A DNA stretch of 64,000 nucleotides, from the NCBI GenBank assembly GCA_022432975.1, contig CM039508.1, positions 43,985,646 through 44,049,645 on the forward strand. Reading direction: 5' to 3'. The notes under the pieces were generated by a model that made no database searches, was not told where the DNA came from, and saw only the letters and a program-made list of their open reading frames with translations. This DNA comes from Begonia masoniana (lineage: Eukaryota; Streptophyta; Magnoliopsida; Cucurbitales; Begoniaceae). Shown here piece by piece: positions 23,829 to 36,155 of the stretch. The first letter of the stretch is position 1. Each line of letters starts with the position of its first letter. The position numbers and the translations under genes are program-made.

Positions 23829-26100
23829 AGATGGTATCAGAGCATAAATGGTTGAGTCGTTCAAATGATTACCTGACAATGCCGGCCGCCATGCAACGTG
23901 CTTCACCGACTGTAAGTATCTCTTTGCTTTTGTTGTTTATAGATAAGATTGATTGCTTAACCTTGTTTAGGAGTAGAACGAAACTCCCGAGAGTACCGGG
24001 ACAACCACGGTGGATCCCATGAGCCAACTTATAGTCGTAGTGAACCGAGGGGTCAAATAGTTAGGAATTTATTGGAAAAGCGAAACAGACCAGGTAATGT
24101 CTGTAGGATAAATAGAAATAGAATTGAGCATAGAGAGACTAGGGAACCTTAGGTTGGGAATGTAAGTCTGATACCCTAGGAAGGTGAGAAAAAGAAGTAT
24201 GGTCGACCCGAGCGATAGGAGTGATAGTTGTTGGGAAAGGTGTGAGTTGTGTTTTAGTGTTAAATGGGTAAGGACATGGTGGGTTAAAGGCAAGACGAGA
24301 TAAACTTTAGAATGAGGAATTAGATAAACTAGGGTGAGTGTAAGATTGATACACATAGGATGAGTTTCCTTTAGAGAGTTACATATTTTGTCCTCTATCT
24401 TTTGCCCCCACGTGTATCTGTAGTTTCTGTCTTGTTGTTTTCTGTTGTGATGTTTCGGTCATGATCATTTGTGTTTCTTCCATTAGAGTTGCATGTTTAA
24501 GTATGTTGCAATTATGTGTGATACTATCGAGTCAGCATCCTTAGTTGTTGGTTTTTGTTTCCTTGATCTGTGTTTTGGAATTGATATTTTTCTTGTTATC
24601 TGTTCTGTTGAGTTCATTGATATTACTTTCACCAACTTAATCCTCATGTTTATGATTAGCTAGCATTAAGGTACCCTTGGTCGTAATTATTTAATTTTCA
24701 GAACGCTATTCTTAATTTTCAGAATGCTATTCAAATGATAATCACATTTCATGTTAGTTTTGCTTGCTGTTTTTATATGTTGAATGATTGCATGTTATGT
24801 TTAGGATATTCTTTGTTATCTTCCAGCATGCCTATATGATCATTTTGTTCCTGTTCTAAGCCACAAATTGTTGCACGTTTGCAAGAATTCTGTGTATATT
24901 CCTTTTCTGTTTTGTTACTGTTTTTGTTGGATAGAATTACGTTTTGTTTCTGGTGGTAAGTTGCAAATACTGAGCATTTTAAGCAACTTAAAATATGATA
25001 TCAAGCATGTTCTGGCCTTGCAATTGTGTTGTGATTTTCTGTTCTTGTGATCTTTCTCTGTGGTTGTCTTTAGTAAATGGTTCTGTTCTTAACCTATTAG
25101 TATTTCTTTACTGACATCAGCATGCGTTCTGTTTAGTTGTTTTCTCGCGGGTCGACATGATTTGTTCTATTTTGGTGTTGTCCCACGTTTAGGCGATTTT
25201 CTTGTTGAAGTTTTCATAATGTTATTGTTTGATTTCTTTGCTGTTTTCTCCTGTTTTAGTTTATATTCTTAATCCAATAGTTGAAGCATGTGCCTTGTTT
25301 GTTTTTCTATTTAGTAGATTAATGTAATCATGGATGATTTATGTCCTCTTTCTTTTTAGGTAATTCTAAAATTTTTAATGTTTTATATATCTATTTGTGT
25401 CAAAATTCTGTTAAGTCTGAAGTATGGTTTTAAGTTTCTGTTTTGAACCAGCCATAATACCTTGTTCTTATGTTGTTGTTCTTGTACAAAGCATGTTGTC
25501 TGTTTTGGTTTCTAGATTGTCCGGGTTGATTTATTTTGATCGTCCAGGTTGAACTTGAAATTTTAATAGCACGTCACTCTTAATGTTAATTATCATCTGT
25601 TAAAAATTTCAAGGTATTTGGATAAGAATTGTGTTAGTTTTGTTTAGGAATTGTTAGGTTGTTTTTTTTGGAAATTTTGCTCACTTTTGTGCATTTTCTT
25701 TGATGTTTCGTAGCAGTATATTTAGAATTGTTTATTTATTTTGTTGGCTGTTTCTATAGTCTCTTCATGACTGTATTCGAAATCTAGAACTGAGGGTAAG
25801 AAGTTTTCTCAGTGGGTTATAGTATTACGCTATTAAGATGATTTTGAGAGGTTTGAGATAGTTATGAAATTGTTTGGCGGATATTTGTTTAATGGATACT
25901 AGATTAGAAAAGTGAGGAATTAGGTGAAGTTAATGCTTGGAGAGGTAGGAATTTTCAATTGCCTAATAGATGATTAAGGATATGGGGTAATTGAAAGCTA
26001 GTGCGACAACTCAAAAGTTTGGAGGATCGCTTATGTTAGGTAAGTTAAGAATAATAAGGCCACAAATTTTGAGGACAAAATTTTTGTAAGGAGGGTGGAT
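23829..26100 (+). other. LARD internal region, non-coding
   Basis: The PBS TGGTATCAGAGC is at 23832-23843. The rest is T-rich with no gag or pol motif on either strand, and short ORFs without recognisable content. It ends in the polypurine tract AAGGAGGGTGGAT (26088-26100). Confidence 0.85.
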
Positions 26101-27850
26101 TGTAACACCCGGGTTTTTTTATGGAAAATTGGAGAGAAGATTTATCGGAATTTGAAAGGGCATAATGGGAATTTAGTTATTAAAGTTAATTTAGTTTTAT
26201 TAAAGTTATTATTAATTATTTAAAAAAAAAAAAAACATAAAACAACATAATGGCATTCGCCATTCTGTTGTCGAGCCCGACGCCGAGCGAGGAGCAGGGG
26301 AGAGGAGGGAGAGCGCGAGCGACCTCGCTCTGACGGCGACCACGGCTCCGGCCACCGTTCAGACGTGCAGGCGCCGGCGAGCTGAAGCCAGAGCTCGGTT
26401 CGGCTTTCTCCGCGCCAGACCCTACCGGAAACAGGTGCTTTTCTCCCCTGTTTTCGTTCTGCTTGAGGGCGTGAATGGCGAGCCAGCTTGGGCTCCGACC
26501 ACCGGCCATTTTTGGCTTGTCTCGGCATCAAATGGCTGGGCTTTGACCGGCGTGAATCGTCGGGCAAGGGAGGGCACCGATTGGAGCTAAAAACAATGAA
26601 CTCCAATTTGGGGAAATTAAGTTTTTCTAGGTGTAGCCTCTGAATTTTGGTTAGTTTATGTTAATTAGGTGTGAGAGGGATTGATTAGGGAGGAATTGGG
26701 TGAGAATTGATGGAAAATCGAAAAGGGGGATTTTCCGGGTTTAGGGCAGAATCGGATTTTGCCAAATTGACCTAGCTACGCTCGTTTGTTTTAAAATTCC
26801 TTTTGGCATGTTAAAATAGGTTATTAGAGGAGTACGTGGCCGCTGGAATCGTTTGATTCCGATAACGGACGTGAAAGTTATGCACGTTTGAAGTTTTGGA
26901 TCGGTTTTTACCGAACCCAAATTAGTGGCCCGTTTAATTAGATTTTAGTTGGATTAGGCTAGAAATAGTTGTTTGAAAGTAATTGGTGATTGTAGGCTTG
27001 ATTTTAATAAAATTGAATATTTTTCGTAGGTCGAGCCATAGGTGGATAGGTAACCGAGTAGCCTCAGCGAGCTAGGACGCCAAGTAAGTAGAGGACGTTT
27101 GTTTAGCCTTCGGGCCTACACCACGGAACGGTAGGATTTATTTATTGTTTGGTGTTTGATTGTCTTCTTTGTTGGTCAAGCATTGTTGATGGTTGATTGC
27201 TTTACTTTGCTCTGGTTTGGTTAAGTATTTGTGAGTTGGCTACTTTGTTTTGTTTAAATGGTGAGTTGGCCGCTTTACTTTGTTTGAATCGTGAGTTGGT
27301 AGCTTTGCTTTGTATTACTTGGTTAGTTGTTTTGTTTGGTATTAAGTCGTGTGGTAATGAAATTCTTGGTTGTTGTTGGGATTTGAATATTAGTCGTTTG
27401 TTGTTTGTCGTTTGGTTGTCTTCTTTGTTAGTTAAGCATTATTGGTTAGTTGTTGTTTGTTGTTTGAGTAATGAGTTGTTCAGTGTTGTTTGGTATTGTT
27501 TGGTTGTTGGGGTTATTTATATTGTGCATTGATTGAGCACGTGTACCGCCCTACGGGGACCCACGTGGCAGCATTGAGCACGTGTACCGCCCTACGGGGA
27601 CCCACGTGGCAGCATGGAGCACGTGTACCGCCCTACGGGACCCACGTGACAGCAATTGAGCACGTGTACCCGCCCTACGGGGACCCACGGGCAGCATTGA
27701 GCACGTGTACCGCCCTACGGTGGACCCACGTGGCAGCATGGAGCACGTGTACCGCCCTACGGGGACCCACGTGTCAGCATTGAGCACGTGTACTGCCCTA
27801 CGGGGAACCCACGTGGCAGCATTGAGCACGTGTACCGCCTACGGGGACCC

Positions 27851-27881
<31 letters not shown>

Positions 27882-29696
27882 ATACGGGGACCCACGTGGC
27901 AGCATTGAGCACGTGTTACCGCCCTACGGGGACCCACGTGGCAGCATTGAGCACGTGTACGCCCTACGGGGACCCACGTGGCAGCATGGAGCACGTGTAC
28001 TGCCCTACGGGGACCACGTGGCAGCATGGAGCACGTGTACCGCCCTACGGGGACCCACGTGGCAGCATTGAGCACGTGTACCGCCTACGGGGACCACGTG
28101 GCAGCATTGAGCACGTTGTACCGCCCTACGGGGACCCACGTGGCAGCATGGAGCACGTGTACCGCCCTACGGGGACCCACGTGTCAGCATTGAGCACGTG
28201 TACCGCCCTACGGGGACCCACGTGGCAGCATTGGCCGTGTACCGGCCCTACGGGTAACCACGGGGCAGCATTGAGCACGTGTGGACCGCACTAGGCGGGG
28301 ACCCACGTGGCAGCCATTGAGCACGGTACCGCCCTACGGGTACCCACTGTGGCAGCATTGACACGTGTAACCGCCCTCGGTTAACCCCACGTGCGCTTGA
28401 GCACGGTACCCGCCCTAACGGGAACCACGTGGCAGCATTGAGCACGTGTACAACCCCGCCCTACGGGACCCACGTGGGCAGCATGAGCACTTGTACCGCC
28501 CTACGGGTACCCACTTGGCCCATTGAGCACGTGTACCACCCACGGGGACCCACGTGGCAGCATTGAGAACGTGTACCTCCCTACGGGACCCACGTGGCAG
28601 CATTGAGCACGTGTACCTCCCTACGGGGACCCACGTGGCAGCATTGAGCACGTGTACCGCCCTACGGGGACCCACGTGGCAGCATTGAGCACGTGTACCG
28701 CCCTACGGGGACCCACGTGGCAGCATTGAGCACGTGTACCGCCCTACGGGGACCCACGTGGCACTACAATCTGGATTAGTGTCCCTTGTCGGGATACGGT
28801 GCTGGTGTGCAGCACCCCGAGGGGAACTCTATGAAGGATGACTGGCTAAAATAACAACGAATAGCAAATAAACACAACTGAGTGATAGAAACTGCATGTG
28901 TTAGGTTGAGTTGCATTGTGGTGTTGTGTTGTTTGGTTGTTTTGTTCAGCGTTGTGTGTAGCTTGTATTCTATCCAGTCGAGTTGCATTGTGGTGTTGTG
29001 TTGTTTAGTTGTTTTGTTCAGTGTTGTGTGTATAGCTTGTATTCTATCTAGTCGTATTTGTTAATCCCTACTTGCTAAGCGTAAGCTTACGTGTGTGTGT
29101 GTGTTCTGTGGTGTAGGTAACGACGCGGGTACAGGTAAGCTATGTGAGTCAGCCAAGATTTGGGAGCAGTCGGAGATGCACGGGGCGTGCCGGTGCGGGC
29201 AGTTGTCGGGGCGACTCCACCATGGTCTTCGGAGATGTGGACTTTGTATTTTGATAGCGTATTGTAGATGTCTGTTGTTGTATATAGTTAAGTTAAGGGT
29301 GATATGTCGCCCTATATTGTGGTCTTTCTTCAATTAGGGTTGTTAATATTTTAGTTTAACTCTTTTCTGCTATTTGAAGATTTCTCACGCCGTATGCTGG
29401 ATAGTTGGTTGGTTAGGAGTATTTTGGAACTGTTTGGGGATTGATTTATTGCAGGTACTTAGCATTTTGGGAGGCGCCATTTTCAGGCGTTACTTTGCCG
29501 AAATTTTCGGGAAGGATGCCGTGGTGCTTAAAGGTTAGGATTAAGGGGAAGAGTCTAGGCAGCTAGGTATGACGTAAAGAGTTTCAGGAGATTTAGTTTT
29601 AAATCGTAGGGTGTTAGCCTTATTTTGTATGAGGTTTAATGTGGGATTGGTTAGCAAAGTAGCGCTCCGAGCCAGGGTGGGTTCGGGGGCGTTACA
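26101..29696 (+). repeat. 3' LTR of the LARD
   Basis: 3596 bp, collinear with 20565-23828. The 332-bp excess over the 5' LTR is almost exactly the difference in array length. Outside the array the two LTRs differ by scattered single bases. Confidence 0.93.
27535..28764 (+). repeat. 41-bp tandem G-box array (3' LTR copy, about 30 units, degraded)
   Basis: Same unit as 22000-22896, spanning 1230 bp. From about 27600 to 28560 almost every unit has a one- or two-base insertion or loss or a broken motif, while the first and last few units are clean. A run of 30 C residues at 27852-27881 replaces part of a unit. Confidence 0.95.
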
Positions 29697-32600
29697 AATT
29701 CTCCCTTCAACTTAGTAATCTTGCTAGTGTCACGGCCTATGATCAGCATATTGTCAACATACAAGAGGAGAATAACAAAATCATCATCGGAATACCTCTT
29801 GATGAACACACGGCTGTACCCTTGACTCACCATGAAAGAGTCAAATTTCTTGTACCACTGGCGTGGAGCTTGTTTGAGGCCATACAAGCTCTTTTTCAAC
29901 TTGCACACAAGTTGTTCTTTCCCTCTGACTTTGAATCCCTCGAGCTGCTCCATGTAAATTTCTTCCTCCAAGTCACCATGAAGAAATACAGTTTTCACAT
30001 CAAGTTGCTCGATCTCCAAGTTCAAGCGTGACGCTAAACCAAGAGCAACTCGGATCGAGGACATCTTCACCACTGGTGAGAATATTTCTTCAAAGTCGAT
30101 TACTTTCTTCTGACCGTATCCCTTCACAACTAACCGAGCCTTGTACCTTGGCTGTGAACTTGTACTTTCGGTCTTCAACTTGTAGAGCCATCTGTTCTTG
30201 AGAGCTTTCTTTCCTTGGGGTAACTTCACCAAGTCATAAGTGTGATTCTCGTGAAGAGATTGCATTTCCTCCTCCATGGCTTTCAGCCACTCTTTCTTCT
30301 TATCAACGAAAGTTGCCTCTTGGTACGTTTCTAGCTCTCCAGCATCTGTGAGCATCACATACTCATCTGAAGTGTATCTCGTCGAAGGACGTTGTTCTCT
30401 AGTGGATCTTCTCAACGGAGGTTGTTCTAGCAACTCTTGAACCTCTTCTTCGACTTGCTCAGTTGGTTCAACATTATCAGTAGTGGGGACTTCGCCATTG
30501 GCAGGACCGGTATCATGTTCTGGTTCTGCTCCCCCTTGATCGGAATGTACTGAAGGTGTAGAAATTTGATCCAAATCGATCAAATCATCATTGCACCTAT
30601 CTGCCTCTTCCGCCTTATCAATGTCTTTGATGCCTTGGTCTTCTACGAACACTGCATCTCTGCTTCTGATTAGCTTTTTCTGCACCGGATCGTAGAACCT
30701 GTAGCCAAACTCATCAAGACCATAACCGATAAACACACATGGCCTCGTCTTCACATCGAGTTTCGACCGCTCGTCTTTTGGAATGTGAACAAAGGCCTTG
30801 CACCCAAAAGTGCGCAGATGATTGTAAGAAACTTCTTTTCCATACCACATCTTATCTGGAACTTCGAAGTTCAGTGGAACACTCGGTGTGAGATTCAAAA
30901 CGTGAACCACTGTACTCAAGGCTTCACCCCAAAAGGATCTCGACAATTGTGACTGCGAGAGCAAACATCTCACCCTCTCAACGAGTGTCCTGTTCATTCT
31001 CTCCGCTAAACCGTTCAACTGAGGAGTCTTCGGAGGCGTCTTTTGATGCCGAATACCCTGTTCTCTGCAGTATTCATCAAAGGAACCGCAATACTCACCT
31101 CCATTATCTGTCCGGATGCATTTTAGCTTCACACCTGTTTCTCTTTCCACACGAGCATGAAACTGCTTGAAGACGTCTATCACTTGATCTTTTGTCTTCA
31201 ACGTATACCCCCAAATCTTTCTTGAATGATCGTCGATAAAGGTCACAAAGTACAACGCACCACCAAGTGTTCTTGTCTTCATCGGGCCGCACACATCAGA
31301 GTACACCATGTTGAGTATACCCGGTTTCCGTGAGTGGGGAACACTTTTAAAGGCTACTCGAGTTTGCTTACCAGCCAAACAATGAGCACACTGCTTTAGA
31401 GAGCCTCCTTTTATACCTGATAACAGGTTCTTCTTGGCGAGAATCATTAAGCCTTTCTCACTCATATGGCTAAGTCGGTTGTGCCAAAGATCTACCACAT
31501 CTTCATGGTCCACCGTATGGACTGTGGAATCTGCGATCTTTGCATGCATCACATACAAAGAGGAGCATTTTTCTCCTCTCGCCACAATCAAAGAGCCTTT
31601 GGCGAGCTTCCATTTTCCATCATGAAAGGTATTGCAAAACCCTTCGTCGTCAAGCTTTCCGGTCGAGATCAAATTCATGCGGATGTCAGGAATGTGCTTC
31701 ACACATCTTAATAACAGGGTGTTGCCGTTGTCAGTTTTCAAACGCACGTCTCCCATACCAATGGCTTTTGCAATGCCATCATTTCCCATCTTTACACTTC
31801 CAAAGTCACCAGAAGTATAGGATGAGAAGAAATCCCTCCGCGAAGTGGCATGTATTGAAGCGCCACTATCGATCACCCAACTTGTGTCTTGGTAGGTGAG
31901 ATTGACGACGTCTCCGTCGTACACAATAAAGAATTCTTCAGTGGTCGTGGCTACCTTCTCGCTTGTGTCACCTTCTTCGGCCTTTGTTTCTTTTCCTTTT
32001 GCATTTGGATTTTCTCGAAGAAACTTTCGACAAAATCTTTTGATGTGACCCTTCTTGCCACAATAATGACACTCAACGTTGGTGTATTTTCTGGACTTGC
32101 TTTGACTCCGGTTTCTGTTGATCGGACCTTTGCTTTGACTCCTCCCCCTGTTTTCGGTGACTAAGACTTCTGATTGTGAGGAAGAACCCGTTGATTTTCT
32201 TCTCATTTCCTCGTTCAGAACACTACTTTTGACTACATCCATAGCCAAAACACCATCTGGGGCCGAGTTAGACAACGACATTCTGAATGTCTCCCATGAG
32301 TCTGGCAAAGTCCCAAGAAGCATCAACCCTTGAACTTCTTCATCAAACTTGATTTTCATTCCAGCCAACTGATTGATAATTCATTGAAATGTATTCAGGT
32401 GATCAGTCATAGCTTTTCCGTTCTGGTACTTTAATCCCAGAAGCTGCTTGATCAAAAACAGCTTGTCGTTACCAGTCTTCCGAGCGTACAACTCCTCAAG
32501 CTTTTTCCACAAGCTTTGAGCGTTCTTTTCCTCACTGACATGGTTGAGGACGTTATCATTTACCCACTGTCGAATGTAACCGCACACTTGACGATGACAT

Positions 32601-32755
32601 AATTCCCACTCGACATCAGATTTATCTGCCGGCTTCGCACCAGCAAATACGGGTAAATAATAGTCTTTCACATAAAGAAGATCATCCATCTTCCCTTTCC
32701 ACACATGATAGTTGGAGCCGTTCAACGTGACCATCCGACTCGGGTTACTCTCCAT
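29697..32755 (-). pseudogene. Tork copia gag-pol (5' part up to the LARD insertion)
   Basis: Starts at ATG 32755 (MESNPSRMVTLNGSNYHVWK). Gag is interrupted by a single TGA at 32381-32383, with the frame continuing on both sides. Then follow the CCHC knuckle (CHYCGKKGHIKRFC, about 32050), protease (WVIDSGASIHATSRRD, about 31850), integrase (HNRLSHMSEKGL; FIDDHSRKIWGY; RTDNGGEYCGS, about 31480-30900), and RT beginning with LKNRWLYKLK (30200) up to LLYVDNMLIIGRD. In the RT catalytic box, VDN replaces the usual VDD, so the last catalytic aspartate is missing. Apart from that and the gag stop, the frame is open for over 900 codons to the LARD border. Confidence 0.93.
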
Positions 32756-32860
32756 AATTGAAACACAGCACAAGGACACAACCTCTAAAAAATTTTTCTT
32801 ATGTGGAAGATCAGTTTAAAAACCGCAACCACAGAGCATACTAGATTTAAAGAAGTCGAC

Positions 32861-32875
32861 CTGGCTTTGATACCA
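32861..32875 (-). other. Primer-binding site of the Tork copia
   Basis: Minus strand TGGTATCAAAGCCAG, two bases inside the 5' LTR. It is tRNA-iMet type with one change from TGGTATCAGAGC. Confidence 0.85.
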
Positions 32876-32877
32876 CT

Positions 32878-33500
32878 TGTTGGGAAAATAACAAAAATTT
32901 GTCGGAATGAGAAATGATAGTGGAAGCGATCCAAAAAATACTAGGAATATTTTCTCACGTCGTAAGATTACAACGGCGAAGAAGTAAGAGAAATAATGAG
33001 TAAAACCAACACCGAGAATTTTACGTGGAAACCCAAATCGGGAAAAAACCACGGGGACCGAGTCTAGAAAGATCTCACTATGAAAAATAGGATTTACAAT
33101 ATTTTTCTAGATATCGAATATCCTAGAAAATATTCACTAAGAGAAATAACCACTCTTAGAACTCTCAATGTGCACAAAAGCACCACACCTATTTTTCTCT
33201 CACTCTTTCTTTTCTCTCCCTCCAATATTCTCCTCACTATTTCTCTCCTTTTTCCTGAGAGAATCTCTCTTATCTCTTCTCCTCTTGTAGAAGAAGCTGT
33301 TTTGCTTAGGATGATTTGAACCCTTTCATCAAGCCTCTATTTATAGAGGCTTGAGAAGTGACACATTCCTTAAAATAAGGAATGTGATCGCAAAAAAAAG
33401 TGAAGGAGGCGCTGCAAAGAAGAAAGAAGATGTTTCTTCTTTCTTTATTTTCAAACATATTTATGAAGTGGGTCCCTCATCATAATGGAGGGACTCCACA
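32878..33500 (-). repeat. 5' LTR of the Tork copia
   Basis: 623 bp, same length as 19011-19633. The palindromic TATA box is at 33330-33353. TSD GTTCC follows at 33501-33505. Confidence 0.95.
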
Positions 33501-35195
33501 GTTCCGAGCAATCTCAAGTTCTAAAAAAATAATAAAGTTTATCTAGATCCTTTAACTTAAATTTGCTATTCAGTAATTCTTTAAGCTGATTCATATCACC
33601 GATAGAAGTTCCAGCCATTATGATATCGTCCACATATACCAAAACAGCAATAAACGAACTTGAACTGAAGCGCAAGAATAATGAACTGTTTGAAGTGGAT
33701 TGAGTAAATCCAAAAGACTGTAGGTCACTAGAATATTTGCTAAACCATTGTCGCGAGGTTTGTTTCAAGCCATACAACGATTTGTGTAATTTGCAAACTA
33801 ATGTTGATTGGTTTTCCCCCTGTTTTGAATCGTCTTTGATTTTATATCCAAGAGCTAAAGACATATAAACCTTCTCATGTAATTCTCCATGTAGAAAAGC
33901 ATTGTTGACATCTAATTGTGCTAGATGCCAATCATGAATAGCAGCTAAAGCTAGCAGCAATTTCACAGTAACTAGTTTGGCGACGGGGGAAAAGTCTCGA
34001 AATAGTCAATACTTTCTTGTTGTGTATATCTTTTGGCTACTAACCGAGCATTATACAGTTCGATGGATTCATTAGCTTTGTTTTTGATTTTGTAAATCCA
34101 TTTACAGCCAACTACATGCTTATCGGCTGGAAGATTGGTTATTGACCAAGTTGAATTGCTCTCAAGAGCTTTCAACGCACCCTTGCATTGCCTCTTGCCA
34201 GTCAAGGAACTTCTCAGCTTGTGTAAAGGTTTTTGGTTTGGAATGAATAGAAACAGCAAGAGTAAAGGCTTTAAAAGATGGTGATAGACGATGATATGAC
34301 AAAAATTTGGAAGTAGAATATTTTGATGGTGATACAAAAAGATAGGATGATTGAACAGGATTTGCCAATTAACAATGATAATCACTTGGATAGGAGGGCT
34401 GTTGAATCATTCTGGAGGAGCGATGTGAATTTCCAGATGATAAGTTTTCTGTAGTTGATGAGTTGATGAGGAGGGAATGTGATTATCTGGTGTATGAGTT
34501 GAGTATGATGGAAAAATGAGACAGAACTTGATTTTTTATGAATTCTAACAAAAGGAAAGACTTGTGCTTGAAAAACAACATTTCTTGATATGACGATTGT
34601 GTTTGATTGAATATCAAGAGTTTTATAACCTTTGTGTCCAACTGGATATCCCAAAAAAATGGAAGCATGAGCCCGAGGTGTAAATTTATCTCGACAACTT
34701 GATAGTGTGGATACAAAGCACAATCAGCCAAAGGCTTTTAAGTGACTGTAGGAAGGAGTTTTATGAAACCACTTCTCAAAAGGAGATTTGTTGGACAAGA
34801 TTGGTGAAGGCAATCTGTTGATTAAGTATGCTGTTGTTAGTATACATTCTCCCCAGAATTTCAAAGGAAGGTTTGATTGGGACAGAAGGGCACGAGCAAT
34901 ATTCAAGATATGTTGATGTTTTCTCTCAACTACTGAATTTTGTTGAAGCGTTTCAACACAAGATTTGTAATGCATGATTCCTTTGCTGTTATAGAAATCT
35001 ATGAGTGAGAATTCTGATGCGTTATCAGAATGAAGTCCTTTAACTGTAATATTAAATTGAGTCTCGATCAATTGAATGAATTTTTGAATCATGGAAGATG
35101 CTTTAGACTTGTCTTTTAAAAGGTAAACCTATGTGGCTCTAGAGCAATCATCCACAATAGTGACGAAATACTTACAACCGATTTGACCTTATATC
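33501..35195 (-). pseudogene. Old copia pol, integrase to RT part
   Basis: Right to left: integrase core (GCKYFVTIVDDCSRAT near 35140-35195; LHSDNASEF near 35040; RLPSPILSNKSPFEKWF near 34780), the post-integrase region (HASIFLGYPVGHKGYKTLD), a linker, then RT (VVGCKWIYKIKNKANES near 34090; LDVNNAFLHGELHEKVYM near 33890; KSLYGLKQTSRQWF; VLVYVDDIIMAG near 33620). Frame changes occur at about 34380, 34725 and 33970. It joins 18233-19010 across the Tork insertion and 40786 across the Ale insertion. The lineage within copia is uncertain. Confidence 0.88.
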
Positions 35196-35411
35196 TGTTA
35201 GCGTATGCATAGTCATTCAATTAGATTAAATTAGTCATTATTTCTTTTTTTATTTATTTTCTTTATTATCTACCTTTTCCATATATGCTGTACATTTTGT
35301 AATTATCCAACAAGTAAGGAAAATATACAACAGATTACTTTTTCTCTTTATCGTCTTCTTCCTCCTCTGCCTTTCTCTTCTCTGGAATACATCAATCTTC
35401 ATTTCTCAACT
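35196..35411 (+). repeat. 5' LTR of the Ale-like copia
   Basis: 216 bp, TGTTAGCG...CTCAACT, closely matching 40570-40785. Confidence 0.88.
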
Positions 35412-35423
35412 TGGTATCAGAGC
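35412..35423 (+). other. Primer-binding site of the Ale-like copia
   Basis: TGGTATCAGAGC, exact tRNA-iMet type, directly next to the LTR end. Confidence 0.9.
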
Positions 35424-36155
35424 CGATGGCTTCATCTTCTTCAACAGTCCCCTCTTCTCCTCTGGTCGCTTCCCTCCCTCTCTTCCCTTCTATGAACCAA
35501 ACACTGACTATTAAACTTGATTCTACAAATTATATTATCTGGAAAGCACAGCTCCTGAATATCGTTATCGCCAATGGTATTGATACCATTCTTGATGGAA
35601 CCTTCTCAACTCCTCCCCAATTTCTCGATTCTCTTTCCACCCAAATTTTACCCTCTGGCAGAGATATAACCGACTTATTATGAGTTGGATTTTCTCATCC
35701 ATCTCTGAATCTCTTCTTCCTCAAACCGTTAACTTCAATACTGCCACAAATATATGGCTTGCCCTTGGCTGATTATTTTCTTCCTCCTCCTTAGCCCGCA
35801 TCACCGACCTCCGCAGCCAACTCCATAACCTGTCTAAAGATGGTCTCCCAGCAGAAACCTATATTCAAAAACTTACCTCGATTTGTAACACTCTATCCGC
35901 CATCGGTGAACTCGTCTCATACACGATTTGTGATGGAAGTCACAAATGGGTTGTAATCGCTACCGACCTCCGCAGCCAACTCCATAACCTGTCTAAAGAT
36001 GGTCTCCCAGTAGCAACCTATATTCAAAAACTTACCTCGATTTGCAACACTCTATCCTCCATTGGCGAACCCGTCTCATACCGCGACCATGTTATTTACT
36101 TCCTTGCCAGTCTCGGTAGCGATTGCAACCCATTTGTGACTTCCATCACAAATCG

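Larger units (their letters stand above)
20565..29696 (+). mobile_element. LARD: large non-coding LTR retrotransposon derivative
   Basis: LTRs at 20565-23828 (3264 bp) and 26101-29696 (3596 bp). TSD AATTC is at 20560-20564 and 29697-29701. Ends are TGTAACACCC...GTTACA. A tRNA-iMet-type PBS (23832) and a polypurine tract (26088-26100) are in place. The 2272-bp interior has no gag or pol, matching the LARD class of non-autonomous elements. The LTR terminus TGTAACACCC, the PBS and the AGGAGGGTGGAT tract resemble Tekay-type chromoviruses in this window, so mobilisation by such an element is likely (inference). Each LTR carries a long 41-bp tandem array. It interrupts the Tork copia RT. Confidence 0.93.
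19011..33500 (-). mobile_element. Tork/Tnt1-like Ty1/copia element, young, split by a LARD
   Basis: LTRs at 19011-19633 and 32878-33500 are both 623 bp and differ at about ten positions by eye, so this is the youngest autonomous-type element here. TSD GTTCC lies at 19006-19010 and 33501-33505. Minus-strand PBS is next to the right LTR; a purine-rich tract is next to the left LTR. The internal region is one gag-pol frame with a single gag stop, cut in RT by the LARD at 20565-29696. It sits inside the old copia element. Both coding halves read in frame up to the LARD borders. Confidence 0.95.

Noticed and set aside
21934..28294. Open frames in the 41-bp arrays (repeated peptide with GTHVAALSTC)
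   Set aside because: The unit length is not a multiple of three, so frames only look open because the unit has few stops. They fall inside LTRs and are disrupted by array variation.
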